Source: Flavobacteriaceae bacterium
GTDB taxonomy: Bacteria; Bacteroidota; Bacteroidia; Flavobacteriales; Flavobacteriaceae
Length of the DNA: 64,000 bases
Reading direction: 5' to 3'
Assembly (NCBI GenBank): GCA_029243245.1
Contig: JAQWSK010000010.1
Coordinates: forward strand, 1-64,000
A program made the translations under genes and the position numbers. Within the stretch, counting starts at the first letter, position 1; each line of letters starts with the position of its first letter. Shown here in pieces: positions 17,637-27,142 of the stretch. Below the pieces are notes generated by a model. It searched no databases. It was not told the DNA's origin and worked only from the letters and a program-made list of their open reading frames with translations.

Positions 17637-18569
17637 TTGAAAACTCCAGCTAAAATATTTTCATGCACACAAAGTGAAGCATTGTCAAAGCTAATTGCTG
17701 ATTGCCATAGCCAGCCTGTTGGTAAAGTATTATTTTCAAGATACAGTGATGGTGAGTTTCAACCTTCTTTTGAAGAATCTGTTCGAGGTGCAAGAATATT
17801 CATAATTGGTTCAACACATCCAAGTTCAGAAAATTTAATGGAAATGCTCTTAATGCTTGATGCAGCTAAACGTGCATCAGCAAGGCATATAACAGCTGTC
17901 CTTCCCTATTTTGGATGGGCAAGACAGGACAGGAAAGACAAGCCTAGGGTGCCAATAGGTGCAAAATTAATTGCAAAATTAATTGAGGCTGCTGGAGCTA
18001 CTAGAATTATAACAATGGATTTGCATGCAGATCAAATCCAAGGTTTTTTTGAAAAACCTGTGGACCATTTATTTGCATCTAGTATTTTTCTTCCTTACAT
18101 AAAATCATTAAAACTTGATAATTTAACTATAGCATCTCCAGATATGGGTGGATCTAAAAGAGCATATGCTTACTCTAAATTTCTTCGAAGTGATGTTGTA
18201 ATTTGTTACAAACAAAGAACGAAAGCCAATATAATTTCTCATATGGAATTGATAGGGGATGTAAAAGGAAAAAATGTTGTTTTAGTTGATGATATGGTTG
18301 ATACAGCTGGAACTCTTGCAAAGGCTGCTGATCTAATGATTGAAAGAGGTGCCTTGTCAGTAAGAGCTATATGCACTCATGCAATTCTTTCAGGAAATGC
18401 TTATGATAAAATCGAAAAATCAAACTTAGAAGAATTAATAGTAACTGACTCTATTCCTTCAAAAAAAGATCACGATAAAGTTCGTGTTTTAAGTTGTGCC
18501 CCATTATTTGCTAAAGTCATGAAGAGTGTTCACAATAATTTATCAATCTGTTCAAACTTTATTAATTAA
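17637..18569 (+). CDS. prs: Ribose-phosphate pyrophosphokinase (PRPP synthase)
   Basis: Makes PRPP from ribose-5-phosphate and ATP for nucleotide, histidine and NAD synthesis. Hallmarks are RYSDGEFQPSFEESVRG, the flexible-loop YFGWARQDRKDKPRVPIGAK, the PRPP synthase signature DLHADQIQGFFEKPVDHL, and the PRPP-binding loop VVLVDDMVDTAGTL. 310 aa, full length. The start is TTG 17637: an in-frame TAG sits immediately upstream and no ATG lies before the conserved AKIFSCTQS. rplY follows after 22 bp in a likely operon. Confidence 0.97.
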   Translation: MKTPAKIFSCTQSEALSKLIADCHSQPVGKVLFSRYSDGEFQPSFEESVRGARIFIIGSTHPSSENLMEMLLMLDAAKRASARHITAVLPYFGWARQDRKDKPRVPIGAKLIAKLIEAAGATRIITMDLHADQIQGFFEKPVDHLFASSIFLPYIKSLKLDNLTIASPDMGGSKRAYAYSKFLRSDVVICYKQRTKANIISHMELIGDVKGKNVVLVDDMVDTAGTLAKAADLMIERGALSVRAICTHAILSGNAYDKIEKSNLEELIVTDSIPSKKDHDKVRVLSCAPLFAKVMKSVHNNLSICSNFIN

Positions 18570-18591
18570 ATAAAAATATAAATTATATACA

Positions 18592-19284
18592 ATGAAATCA
18601 ATAACAATTAAAGGATCTAAAAGAGAAAGCGTAGGCAAAATAGCTACAAAAGCCTTACGTAATGCTGGAAGAGTTCCGTGCGTATTGTATGGTGGAGAGA
18701 ATTCACTTCACTTTTCTGCATTAGAACTTGATTTCAGTAAATTAGTATATACTTCAAATGCGCATACTGTTGTAATAGCTCTGGAGGATGGAACAAAAAT
18801 AGATGCAGTTCTTCAAGATATTCAATTTCATCCTGTCACCGATTCAATTCTTCATGTAGATTTTTATCAATTATTTGATAATCGGGAAATTTCTATGAAT
18901 ATTCCAGTAAAAGTAGAAGGTGCTGCTCCTGGAGTTTTAAATAGTGGAGGTACTTTAATTTTAAATAAACGTAAATTAAAAATTAAATCTATTCCAACTA
19001 ATCTTCCAGACTTTATAACTGTTGATATTTCTGGATTAGAGCTGGGTGATAAAATTTATACTGCAGATTTTAAAACAGAAAAGTACGCTTTTCAACACTC
19101 TGACAATACAGTTATTTGCCAAGTTAAAATATCTCGAGCATCTCTCGATCCTGATGAGGAAGAGGTTGAAGAAGAAAGTGCAGAAGATTCTGAAGGAACA
19201 GAAAAAGTAGAAAAAGTAGAAGGTGAAGAAGAAAATAAAGATAAAAAAGGCCCTGCAAAAGAAGAATCTTCTTCAAAAAATTGA
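18592..19284 (+). CDS. rplY: 50S ribosomal protein L25/general stress protein Ctc
   Basis: Binds 5S rRNA. The N-terminal L25 domain includes [24 protein letters not shown]-type sequence, and the C-terminal TL5/Ctc domain starts near residue 95 ([20 protein letters not shown]). The last 40 residues are a Glu/Lys-rich tail. 230 aa, usual for the two-domain Ctc form. It follows prs and is closed by a strong terminator at 19309. Confidence 0.95.
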   Translation: MKSITIKGSKRESVGKIATKALRNAGRVPCVLYGGENSLHFSALELDFSKLVYTSNAHTVVIALEDGTKIDAVLQDIQFHPVTDSILHVDFYQLFDNREISMNIPVKVEGAAPGVLNSGGTLILNKRKLKIKSIPTNLPDFITVDISGLELGDKIYTADFKTEKYAFQHSDNTVICQVKISRASLDPDEEEVEEESAEDSEGTEKVEKVEGEEENKDKKGPAKEESSSKN

Positions 19285-19308
19285 TTTTAAATATTTATCA
19301 GTGTCAAA

Positions 19309-19336
19309 AGCACCTCTAATTAGAGGTGCTTTTTTT
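19309..19336 (+). terminator. Rho-independent terminator after rplY
   Basis: Perfect 22-bp palindrome AGCACCTCTAA/TTAGAGGTGCT (19309-19330) followed by a run of T. It separates prs-rplY from pth. Confidence 0.9.
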
Positions 19337-19349
19337 ATTTTAGCATTTA

Positions 19350-19961
19350 ATGTGGTTAATTAATTTATTTAAAAATCAATCTAAATCTAATAAAATGAAA
19401 AAATTTCTTATTGTTGGGTTAGGAAATTTTGGTCAAGATTATGTTGGTACTAGACATAATATAGGTTTTGAAGTACTAGATAAATTAATTGATAAGCATG
19501 ATAAAAAATTTGAGGTTTCTAGACATGCTTTAAAAAGTTCATTTAAATATAAGGGTAAGATTTTTATATGCATAAAACCTACCACTTTAATGAATCTTAG
19601 CGGTAAAGCTGTTAAATATTGGATTCAAAAAGAAAAAATTGATATTGAAAATATTCTTATTGTAACTGATGATTTAAATATTCCTTTTTGTCAACTTAGA
19701 CTTAGAGCAAGGGGAAGTTCTGGAGGGCATAATGGTCTTAAAAATATCGAAGATAATTTAAACACTTCAAATTATTCTAGATTGAGATTTGGAATAGGAG
19801 ACAAAAAAATGAAATCTCAAGTTGATTTTGTCTTAGGAAAATGGCTGGAAATTGAAAAAATTTCTTTAAGAGATAAAATATCTCTTAGCTGCAGAATAGT
19901 ATTAAGTTTTGGGACTGATGGTCTTCAAAATACTATGAATAATTTTAACAATAAAGTCTAA
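19350..19961 (+). CDS. pth: Peptidyl-tRNA hydrolase
   Basis: Cleaves peptidyl-tRNA released from stalled ribosomes. Conserved: VGLGNFGQDYVGTRHNIGFEVLD with catalytic His in RHNIG, KPTTLMNLSGKAV, and TDDLNIPFCQLRLRARGSSGGHNGLKNI. 203 aa from ATG 19350. An internal ATG at 19395 (MKKFLIVGLG) would give 188 aa and is an equally acceptable start; a short N-terminal extension like this one is frequent in flavobacterial Pth. The stop shares bases with the convergent lipoprotein gene (CTAA, 19958-19961). Confidence 0.95.
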   Translation: MWLINLFKNQSKSNKMKKFLIVGLGNFGQDYVGTRHNIGFEVLDKLIDKHDKKFEVSRHALKSSFKYKGKIFICIKPTTLMNLSGKAVKYWIQKEKIDIENILIVTDDLNIPFCQLRLRARGSSGGHNGLKNIEDNLNTSNYSRLRFGIGDKKMKSQVDFVLGKWLEIEKISLRDKISLSCRIVLSFGTDGLQNTMNNFNNKV

Positions 19962-20665
19962 GGCTCAGTTTGAAATTGATTAATTCCTGAATCTGAATTA
20001 TTACCCTGTTGATCAAAAGTAATAACCTGCCAGAAATAAGTTGTATTGACAATTAATTGATGAGTAAATAAAGTTTGTGATATTTTATTTCCAAGTTTTG
20101 TCAGATTATCATTAGCAGTTCCTAAATAAAAATCATATCCAAAAATATTATTGTCCTCATCACTACTTGTCCATAAAAATTGTACTATATCAGAGTTAGT
20201 GAGTGATATTATTTCTTCATTTGACGGGTAAACCAAATTAGCTGGCTGAGGTAAAAAGTCACCAGTTACATTTCCTTCCAAATAAAATTCCCATTTTTCA
20301 CTTTCACTTGTTATTATTGTTGAATTTGATATTGAAAGTACTGACCAAGAATACGCGGCTCCTTTTGGTAGTGTTAATTTTTTGGAAATAGTTTGAGGAA
20401 TTTCTCCATTAGATTGAACTCCGCTTGTTGTGTCTTTATATTTAAAATTTGTAGACTTGTTTATAGCAATAAGTTCATAATAGTCAGTATGCTCTGATTT
20501 TGACCAGGAAAAATCAACTCTACTTTGATCTAAACTTATACTTGTTGCAGTGTTACAATTATTACCATTATCCGGGGATAATAAAATTGCCGGATTTGGA
20601 TCAGGTATCGAATCTTTACCACACCCAATAATTATAAAGAAAAATATAAATATTTTAATTTTCAT
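19958..20665 (-). CDS. Predicted lipoprotein with fibronectin-III-like domains, coupled to the metalloprotease
   Basis: A 235-aa secreted lipoprotein. The signal ends in the lipobox IIIGC with lipidated Cys near residue 15, followed by KDSIPDPNP. Two beta-rich modules follow: residues about 25-130 (DFSWSKSEHTDYYELIAI) and 138-235 (VQFLWTSSDEDNNIFGYDFYLG through TTYFWQVITFDQQ). Both resemble FN3-type domains. The second shares the TTYFWxV pattern with a domain inside the upstream protease. Its start overlaps the protease stop (ATGA, 20662-20665), implying translational coupling. Function unknown; a surface anchor, adaptor or inhibitor role would be inference. Confidence 0.75.
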   Translation of the reverse strand: MKIKIFIFFFIIIGCGKDSIPDPNPAILLSPDNGNNCNTATSISLDQSRVDFSWSKSEHTDYYELIAINKSTNFKYKDTTSGVQSNGEIPQTISKKLTLPKGAAYSWSVLSISNSTIITSESEKWEFYLEGNVTGDFLPQPANLVYPSNEEIISLTNSDIVQFLWTSSDEDNNIFGYDFYLGTANDNLTKLGNKISQTLFTHQLIVNTTYFWQVITFDQQGNNSDSGINQFQTEP

Positions 20666-23600
20666 CTTTTAATAATTTTAACTGTTTGAGTTCCCCTATT
20701 TGTAATAATATTCATAATATAAACTCCTGGAGGATATTCATTCATAGACCATTCAAAAGAATTTTTACCATCATAAAGGTTTATTTTATCTGATTTTATA
20801 AATTCTCCTTCTATGCTATAAAATTCTATATTTAAATTATTGCTCTGGTTCCCAATAAAAATTTCTGCAACTGAACTAACTGGGTTAGGAGAAACATAAG
20901 CATTTTGACTAATATTAATTGTTCTTTGATAAGATCCCTGACAGCCTAAATCCGTTGAAACCTTATATTGATTTATTCCTTTCTTTAGCGGTAATCTTAC
21001 ATTATCAGATTTATCATAACTATAGGATTTCCCATTTAATTCAACTAAATAATTATCCCCTCCATCTAAATTTAAATTTAATTCGTGATCAGCATAATTC
21101 ACAATAGCGTTAACTGTTAGCTGCTCTGGCTCATTTATTGCCGCAGTAAAACATCTTTCTATTTGTTGATCATCATTAGAATAAATACATAACATATAAT
21201 CCCCACTTTGAAGATTACTAATAGTTTTACCAGTCTGTCTAGTAAAATCTCCTTGCTCATTATAACCATTTGGACCCAATAAGTTATAGCTATAGTTGAA
21301 GTCTGCAAAAGCTGAAATTGATATTGAACCATTATTTCTTGTTATACAACTTTCATCAAATTTTATAATTTGAAAATTATTTTGTGCATCAAAATCACAA
21401 ATGTCTCCTTCTCCATCTAAATCGCTATCAACTTGGTCTTGATTGGTAATTTTAGGACAATTATCTATTGAATCTGCAAAACTGTCAAAATCACTATTTA
21501 TTAATAACTCTCCTTTAATAGTAATGTTGAGTTCAAAACTTAATAATTCTCCTGAATCTGCTGGATAATTATCTTCAATGTTTAATGTCCAATATCCAAA
21601 TGCAGATTTTCCAATCAATCCACCTATAGGTTGGTTAGGTCGAAAGCTTCCTGTAAATGGAGGACTTGCATTATTTATTGATACACTAGAATTTTGAGAA
21701 AAAACAGTATTAGTGAAATTATCTCCAGACTCTAATGGAGTTCCTAAACCAATATTTTCAGCAAGACTAAAAATTGATCCATCAGGAGAAACTAAAAACA
21801 ACGAGAGGTCTGACACATATGAGTGATCAATATTCAAAAGGACTTCAATATCACTTATTGTGTTCACATCACTAATGAAAATTGAAGAAGTTGTATACCC
21901 AACACTTTCAAAGCTTGGAGCGTCATTGAGCAGTAAAGGTAAGTTGCTTGCAACGTAATTATTATTAGTAATTTTTGCAGTAATAAATGAAAACACTTCA
22001 GACCAATCACTAGTTCCACATTCGTTTATTGAAGCTACTCTCCAAAAATATGTAGTTGCAGGATCTAATTCTGTTATATTTAAAAAATTATTTTCTGTAT
22101 TTATCTGATAATTTAAAGTTTCAAAACTTAAACTTGTAGAAATTTCAAATATATAATTTGAGGTGTTTGGATTCGTATTCCATTCAAATTGAAAATCTAA
22201 AACTTCTTCATTTCCCTGAGTAGGTAGTAATAGATTAGGAGCAGACATGAAGTCTGTGTAATTATTAATATCAATAGGGAAAACTGCAGACACATTTCCT
22301 GAAGAAGCAATCACCTCAATTCTATTTGCCCCTATAGGAATATTTGAGAATCCAGATAGAGTAAGCCCTATATTTGTGGCATTTGATGAAAATGAATTTT
22401 GATCAAAGGAAGAATTTAAACCATTAGATAAATTTATTGTGTTAAGTGAAATTGGGTCATCCAAATTATCATAAACTCCTACATCAAATAGAATTGTTTC
22501 AGTTTGTGGGTTACAAAAATTATATGAAAATTGATCAAACAAAACTGCAAAAGGTCTTTGCTGAATTTGAATTGGTTTTTTGTTTACCGAATAATAAATT
22601 GAATTTTTCGGAATAATTTTTATTCTTGCATTTTCAGATGAAATTCCACTTGGAACTCTATAAACATATTCACCATCATTAGGAGTAGAATCAATAATTG
22701 AAATGTTAAAATTTTGACCTGCGTCCAAAGATAAAACTATAGCCACATCCAAAGTGCCTATTGGATCTATATTAGTATTCGCTACATCCCATTGAATAAT
22801 AACTCTATCTCCTGTTTTCCATATATTTTCATCTTCAGATTGAGAGGTTACGCTAAAAGGTCCTGCATTTTCTATTACCGTTAAAGTCATCGAATCAGTA
22901 GAGGATTGACCTCCCTGCCCAATTAATATAGGTGATCTATCTCTGACTGTTAATCCCCAATTTAATTCTCTGGGAGAGTTAGAGACAGTTTCCCAAGCAG
23001 AACCCAATGTCGGATTATTCTGTGTTAACTCCCCATTTAAAACAGACACCAAATTTGGTATACTTCTCAATGGACTCGAAGATGGAGGAAGTGATCTTGC
23101 AGTTGCCCCAGAATAATTATCAGGTCCAAATTGAGATACTGTCATTAATCCACTATCAATTTGCTCCCAACAATATGTTAACTGATCATTATCTATATCG
23201 GTAGCTGTAGCCTTAAGCTCATATGCTGTTCCTTTTGGTAGGATAAAATCAGTGCCTGCATTAGCAATTGGTGGATTGTTGTTTAATTCTGTTGAACTAT
23301 AACAAGATTGTGTGTCTAGATAATTCAGAATGTTTTCTATGCTTTTAAAATTAAAATAAGGGTCGCTGTGTGCTTGAAGATCATCTGGACCAGTTATTCC
23401 TGCATATCCCATAATTGTACTTCCACTACCAGGCTCAACATTTGCTCCTGATCCTTCATCGTTGAAGGCAAAAGTATGATACGCGCCAAATTGATGTCCC
23501 ATTTCGTGAGCTACATAATCTATATCAAAAAAATCAGTTAAAAATTCTGTATTAGTGTTTGAAAAGCCATGAGATGTAAATGCACTTCCTTTTAATCCAT

Positions 23601-24513
23601 TTACACATACACATCCTATGCATCCAGCATTCCCATTATTAGAACCAAAAGAAAATAAATGTCCAATATCATAATTTTCTTCACCAATGTTTGTTGTAAG
23701 ATCCTCCTGAACCTCTGAATTAAAATCATCTGAAAATGGATCTGTCTCTGGATCAGTGTAAATAATCTCTGTTCCAGAAATTAATTGCATTGTTATACTT
23801 AAATCAGTCTCATAAATACTGTTTACACGATTCATTGTAGAGACAATCGCTGCAAGTGCATCCTCTTGTGCTGTTCCATTTTCGTCATCATTATCATCCC
23901 AATAAATTGTATACTCTGCATCAGTAGCAATAGCTAATCTAAAAGTTCTTAATGTTTTATCATTATTTATTCTAGTAAACAAATCTTTATCATTATTTAT
24001 CTTAATGTCTGATTTATAATATAAATCTGTTATTGTTTTGCATTCCCATTCTTTTTTAATTTTCTCACTCCTTTTATAGGTGTAATGTTTCCCTTTTAAT
24101 TTTCTATAGGGTTGAATAAATACATTTTCTTTACCAGGAATATTAATCCAAGCACTAACACCTTTAGGAGACAATGTCATTCTTAAAGAAACATTAGGTC
24201 GTTTTTCGCTAAACCCTTTATAAGTTTTAATTGAGGGGTGTCTCAAAGAAAGCTCAGGTGACAGTATTAATATCTCTTCAATATTAAATGATTCGTAGTC
24301 GTCATTTTCATTTGGAAGTAAAATAAATTTTTGCTTTTGAACTTTAAACTCATTTTGAAATTTCAAATCATTTAAACTAAAAGTTTTTACTGGAGTGTTA
24401 TCAATCTCTTCAGTCTGATTTATATCAAAAACCCAATAATCTTGTGATCTAAGATTATTAGAAAAGAATACTATAGCTATAAACAATGATATGTTTAAAG
24501 ATAACTTTTTCAT
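20662..24513 (-). CDS. Secreted reprolysin-like (M12B) metalloprotease with P-domain and T9SS sorting domain
   Basis: A 1283-aa multidomain zinc protease. After the signal peptide (MKKLSLNISLFIAIVFFSN) is a propeptide to about residue 190. The catalytic domain carries HEMGHQFGAYH (HExxHxxGxxH zinc site) and the Met-turn candidate STIMGYAGITG. Next come an Ig/PKD-like region (NPPIANAGTDF), an FN3-like domain ending TTYFWRVASINE, a proprotein-convertase P-domain, a thrombospondin type 3 calcium repeat (DSDLDGEGDICD) and a C-terminal type A sorting domain (YVSPNPVSS to QTVKIIKR) that routes the protein through type IX secretion. Start ATG 24513 is chosen over an in-frame TTG at 24522. It is divergent from ribF. 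Confidence 0.9.
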   Translation of the reverse strand: MKKLSLNISLFIAIVFFSNNLRSQDYWVFDINQTEEIDNTPVKTFSLNDLKFQNEFKVQKQKFILLPNENDDYESFNIEEILILSPELSLRHPSIKTYKGFSEKRPNVSLRMTLSPKGVSAWINIPGKENVFIQPYRKLKGKHYTYKRSEKIKKEWECKTITDLYYKSDIKINNDKDLFTRINNDKTLRTFRLAIATDAEYTIYWDDNDDENGTAQEDALAAIVSTMNRVNSIYETDLSITMQLISGTEIIYTDPETDPFSDDFNSEVQEDLTTNIGEENYDIGHLFSFGSNNGNAGCIGCVCVNGLKGSAFTSHGFSNTNTEFLTDFFDIDYVAHEMGHQFGAYHTFAFNDEGSGANVEPGSGSTIMGYAGITGPDDLQAHSDPYFNFKSIENILNYLDTQSCYSSTELNNNPPIANAGTDFILPKGTAYELKATATDIDNDQLTYCWEQIDSGLMTVSQFGPDNYSGATARSLPPSSSPLRSIPNLVSVLNGELTQNNPTLGSAWETVSNSPRELNWGLTVRDRSPILIGQGGQSSTDSMTLTVIENAGPFSVTSQSEDENIWKTGDRVIIQWDVANTNIDPIGTLDVAIVLSLDAGQNFNISIIDSTPNDGEYVYRVPSGISSENARIKIIPKNSIYYSVNKKPIQIQQRPFAVLFDQFSYNFCNPQTETILFDVGVYDNLDDPISLNTINLSNGLNSSFDQNSFSSNATNIGLTLSGFSNIPIGANRIEVIASSGNVSAVFPIDINNYTDFMSAPNLLLPTQGNEEVLDFQFEWNTNPNTSNYIFEISTSLSFETLNYQINTENNFLNITELDPATTYFWRVASINECGTSDWSEVFSFITAKITNNNYVASNLPLLLNDAPSFESVGYTTSSIFISDVNTISDIEVLLNIDHSYVSDLSLFLVSPDGSIFSLAENIGLGTPLESGDNFTNTVFSQNSSVSINNASPPFTGSFRPNQPIGGLIGKSAFGYWTLNIEDNYPADSGELLSFELNITIKGELLINSDFDSFADSIDNCPKITNQDQVDSDLDGEGDICDFDAQNNFQIIKFDESCITRNNGSISISAFADFNYSYNLLGPNGYNEQGDFTRQTGKTISNLQSGDYMLCIYSNDDQQIERCFTAAINEPEQLTVNAIVNYADHELNLNLDGGDNYLVELNGKSYSYDKSDNVRLPLKKGINQYKVSTDLGCQGSYQRTINISQNAYVSPNPVSSVAEIFIGNQSNNLNIEFYSIEGEFIKSDKINLYDGKNSFEWSMNEYPPGVYIMNIITNRGTQTVKIIKR

Positions 24514-24554
24514 ATAATTCAAAAATTCAACTCAAAATGATAAAATGAAAATAG

Positions 24555-24562
24555 TATTTTTG
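24555..24562 (+). promoter_or_regulatory. -7 box of ribF
   Basis: TATTTTTG fits TAnnTTTG and ends 29 bp before the ribF ATG. No TTG at the usual distance. The 78-bp divergent gap is too short and lacks the conserved elements for an FMN riboswitch. Confidence 0.5.
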
Positions 24563-24591
24563 GTTATTAATTTCTAATATACTGAATTTTA

Positions 24592-25521
24592 ATGAAGGTT
24601 TATAAACGCATTGAAGATTATACTAATTTAAAACGATCTTTTCTAACTATAGGAACTTTTGATGGTGTGCATATTGGACATCAAGCTATAATAAACAAAC
24701 TGGTTCATGATGCTCACGCCAATAATGCTGACGCGGTTGTTTTAACTTTTTTTCCCCATCCTAGAAATGTTATTCAAGTTGAAACAAATCTATCACTTAT
24801 TGATAGTATGAAAGAAAAAGAAAATCTATTGCGAAAGCTAGGAATTGATATTTTAATTATTCACCCATTTACAATGGCATTTTCAAATCTTAGTGCTCAA
24901 AAATTTACACGGGATATATTAGTTAATAAATTAAATGTTTCTAAATTGTTTATTGGATATGACCATCGATTTGGTAAAAACAGGACAGCTTCAGTTTCTG
25001 ATTTAATTTCATACGGTCAAACTTATGATTTTGATGTTGATGTTATTCCAGCTCAAGATATTAATGCCATTTCTGTAAGTTCAACAAAAATAAGAAAAGC
25101 ACTCTTTAATGGAGATGTCAAGCTTGTAAGTAAGTATTTAGGAAGAAAATATCAGCTTGAAGGAATTGTTGTACATGATCAAGGTTTAGGGTCTAAAATA
25201 GGTTTTCCAACTGCTAATATTGAAATTACTTCAAAAAATAAAGCGTTGCCAAAAACCGGAGTCTACTGGGTCTCTATGGTGTGGAAGAATCAAATATATT
25301 TTGGAATGTTAAATTTTGGTGTTAGACCTTCTGTGTCAAGTAAAAAACATACTATTGAAATCCATTTTTTTAATTTTGATGAAAACATATATGATGAAAC
25401 CATTAATATAAGTTTTCATGTCAAAATTAGAGATGAGAAAAAATTTGATTCATTAGAATCCCTAAGAAAACAACTTGAAATTGATAAAAAATTCTGTTAT
25501 GAATTGGAAAAAACTAATTAA
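24592..25521 (+). CDS. ribF: Bifunctional riboflavin kinase/FAD synthetase
   Basis: Phosphorylates riboflavin to FMN and adenylates FMN to FAD. The N-terminal nucleotidyltransferase domain has TIGTFDGVHIGHQAII (HxGH motif), FFPHPRNV, and VSSTKIRKALFNGDV (ISSTxIR-type). The C-terminal kinase domain starts near 185 with GFPTANIE, the PTAN motif that binds the flavin/ATP-Mg. 309 aa, full length. It is the first of a plus-strand run with serS, DUF4286 and rsmA. Confidence 0.96.
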   Translation: MKVYKRIEDYTNLKRSFLTIGTFDGVHIGHQAIINKLVHDAHANNADAVVLTFFPHPRNVIQVETNLSLIDSMKEKENLLRKLGIDILIIHPFTMAFSNLSAQKFTRDILVNKLNVSKLFIGYDHRFGKNRTASVSDLISYGQTYDFDVDVIPAQDINAISVSSTKIRKALFNGDVKLVSKYLGRKYQLEGIVVHDQGLGSKIGFPTANIEITSKNKALPKTGVYWVSMVWKNQIYFGMLNFGVRPSVSSKKHTIEIHFFNFDENIYDETINISFHVKIRDEKKFDSLESLRKQLEIDKKFCYELEKTN

Positions 25522-25538
25522 CAAATAGACTATTTTTG
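25504..25538 (+). promoter_or_regulatory. Promoter upstream of serS
   Basis: TATTTTTG (25531-25538) ends 18 bp before the serS ATG. A TTG (25504-25506) inside the end of ribF lies 24 bp upstream of the box, slightly longer than the usual spacer. Confidence 0.55.
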
Positions 25539-25556
25539 TCTTTTAAATATTAAAAA

Positions 25557-26828
25557 ATGTTAGCACTTTTATACATCCGAGAAAATAGGGATTTAATTAT
25601 TGAAGCTCAAAAGAAAAGAAATTATGATGCTGAAAAGATTTTAGATGAAATAATTAAACTTGACTCTATAAGGAGAAATAAGCAAACTGAGCTAGAAAAT
25701 AACTTAGCTAAAGCTAACAGTATAGCTAAAGAAATTGGGGAATACTATAAAGCTAGTGAAAATGAAAAAGCAAATACTTTAAAAAAAGAGTCGTCTAATC
25801 TTAAAACTAGTTCAAATAGTCTTCAAGACAGTTTAAACGAAATTGAAAAGAAACTTCTCGATCTTAGAACACAAATTCCAAATATTCCACATGAAACTGT
25901 TCCCCACGGGGTTTCTGAAAAAGACAATGAAGAGATTTTCAAAAGTGATAACCTTGTTAAACTACCTAAGAATGCACTTCCCCACTGGGAATTAGCTGAA
26001 AAATATAATATCATTGATTTTGATCTAGGAAGTAAAATTTCTGGTTCTGGATTTCCTGTATATAAAAATAAAGGAGCTAGGCTTCAACGCGCATTAATAA
26101 ATTTTTTTCTTGACAAAAATATTTCTGCAGGTTATACTGAATTTCAGGTTCCACATCTTGTAAATGCAGAATCAGGTTTTGGAACAGGTAATCTTCCTGA
26201 TAAGGAAGGTCAAATGTATCATGCACAAGAAGATGATCTTTATTTAATTCCAACCGCAGAAGTTCCTCTAACTAACCTTTACAGAGATGTTTTACTAAAT
26301 GAAAATGATTTACCTATCTGTATAACAGGTTATACTCCGTGTTTTAGAAGAGAGGCGGGTAGTTATGGAGCCCAAGTAAGGGGTTTAAATCGTTTACATC
26401 AATTTGATAAAGTAGAGATTGTTAGATTAGAAACTCCAGAAAAATCTATGACGGCTCTTAACGGTATGGTTGAGCACATAAAAACAATACTTTCAGCCTT
26501 AGAATTACCATATAGAATATTAAGACTCTGTGGTGGAGATCTTGGGTTTACTTCAGCTCTAACTTATGATTTTGAAATTTATTCTGGTGCTCAAAAAAGA
26601 TGGTTAGAAATTAGCTCGGTATCAATATTTAATAATTTTCAATCTGAACGTCTTAAACTCAGATATAAGACAAAGAAAGGTAATAAACAGCCTGTACATA
26701 CACTTAATGGAAGTGCTTTAGCTCTACCTAGAGTTGTTGCTGGTTTATTAGAGAATTTCCAAACTGATCAAGGAATTAGAATTCCTAAAGTTCTTATACC
26801 GTATACAGGTTTTGATATTATAAGCTAA
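25557..26828 (+). CDS. serS: Seryl-tRNA synthetase
   Basis: Class II synthetase charging tRNA-Ser. The N-terminal long coiled-coil arm (residues about 30-110, Lys/Glu/Asn-rich) binds the tRNA variable arm. The catalytic core shows LIPTAEVPLTNLYRDVLL (motif near serine binding), FRREAGSYGAQVRGLNRLHQF (motif 2) and LNGSALALPRVVAGLLENFQ (motif 3). The usual Bacteroidota segment RILRLCGGDLGFTSALTYD is intact. 423 aa. The stop overlaps the next start by one base (TAATG). Confidence 0.97.
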   Translation: MLALLYIRENRDLIIEAQKKRNYDAEKILDEIIKLDSIRRNKQTELENNLAKANSIAKEIGEYYKASENEKANTLKKESSNLKTSSNSLQDSLNEIEKKLLDLRTQIPNIPHETVPHGVSEKDNEEIFKSDNLVKLPKNALPHWELAEKYNIIDFDLGSKISGSGFPVYKNKGARLQRALINFFLDKNISAGYTEFQVPHLVNAESGFGTGNLPDKEGQMYHAQEDDLYLIPTAEVPLTNLYRDVLLNENDLPICITGYTPCFRREAGSYGAQVRGLNRLHQFDKVEIVRLETPEKSMTALNGMVEHIKTILSALELPYRILRLCGGDLGFTSALTYDFEIYSGAQKRWLEISSVSIFNNFQSERLKLRYKTKKGNKQPVHTLNGSALALPRVVAGLLENFQTDQGIRIPKVLIPYTGFDIIS

Positions 26829-27142
26829 TGATCTATTATAATTTAACCATCCTGTTAGATAGAATTATTGAAGTTGAATGGATAAATTGGATTAAAAAAA
26901 TTCAAGCTCCAAAAATGGTAATTACTGGAAAATTTATTGAAGTTAAGTTATTAAACCTAATACTAGATGATCCTGAAGCTCTAACTGCTTATGCTACTGA
27001 ATATTTTTCAAGTTCAAAATTTTTATTCAATAATTACTTAAAAAATCATATAAGTATTTTAAGAGACAAAACAATTGAAAAATATGTAGAAAGGGCTGAT
27101 TATTTTAGAACCAAACTGGAATTAATTAGTGAGCACAGATGA
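26828..27142 (+). CDS. DUF4286 family protein
   Basis: A 104-aa single-domain protein of the DUF4286 family, of unknown function, widespread in Bacteroidota. It starts [21 protein letters not shown] and ends with [13 protein letters not shown], both matching family ends. No signal peptide or membrane segment; likely a small cytosolic ferredoxin-like fold. Coupled at both ends: TAATG with serS and ATGA with rsmA, so it is made together with translation and ribosome-maturation enzymes. Confidence 0.82.
   Translation: MIYYNLTILLDRIIEVEWINWIKKIQAPKMVITGKFIEVKLLNLILDDPEALTAYATEYFSSSKFLFNNYLKNHISILRDKTIEKYVERADYFRTKLELISEHR

Noticed and set aside
24514-24591. FMN riboswitch before ribF
   Set aside because: The divergent gap is only 78 bp, AT-rich, and lacks the multi-helix conserved elements of the FMN aptamer.
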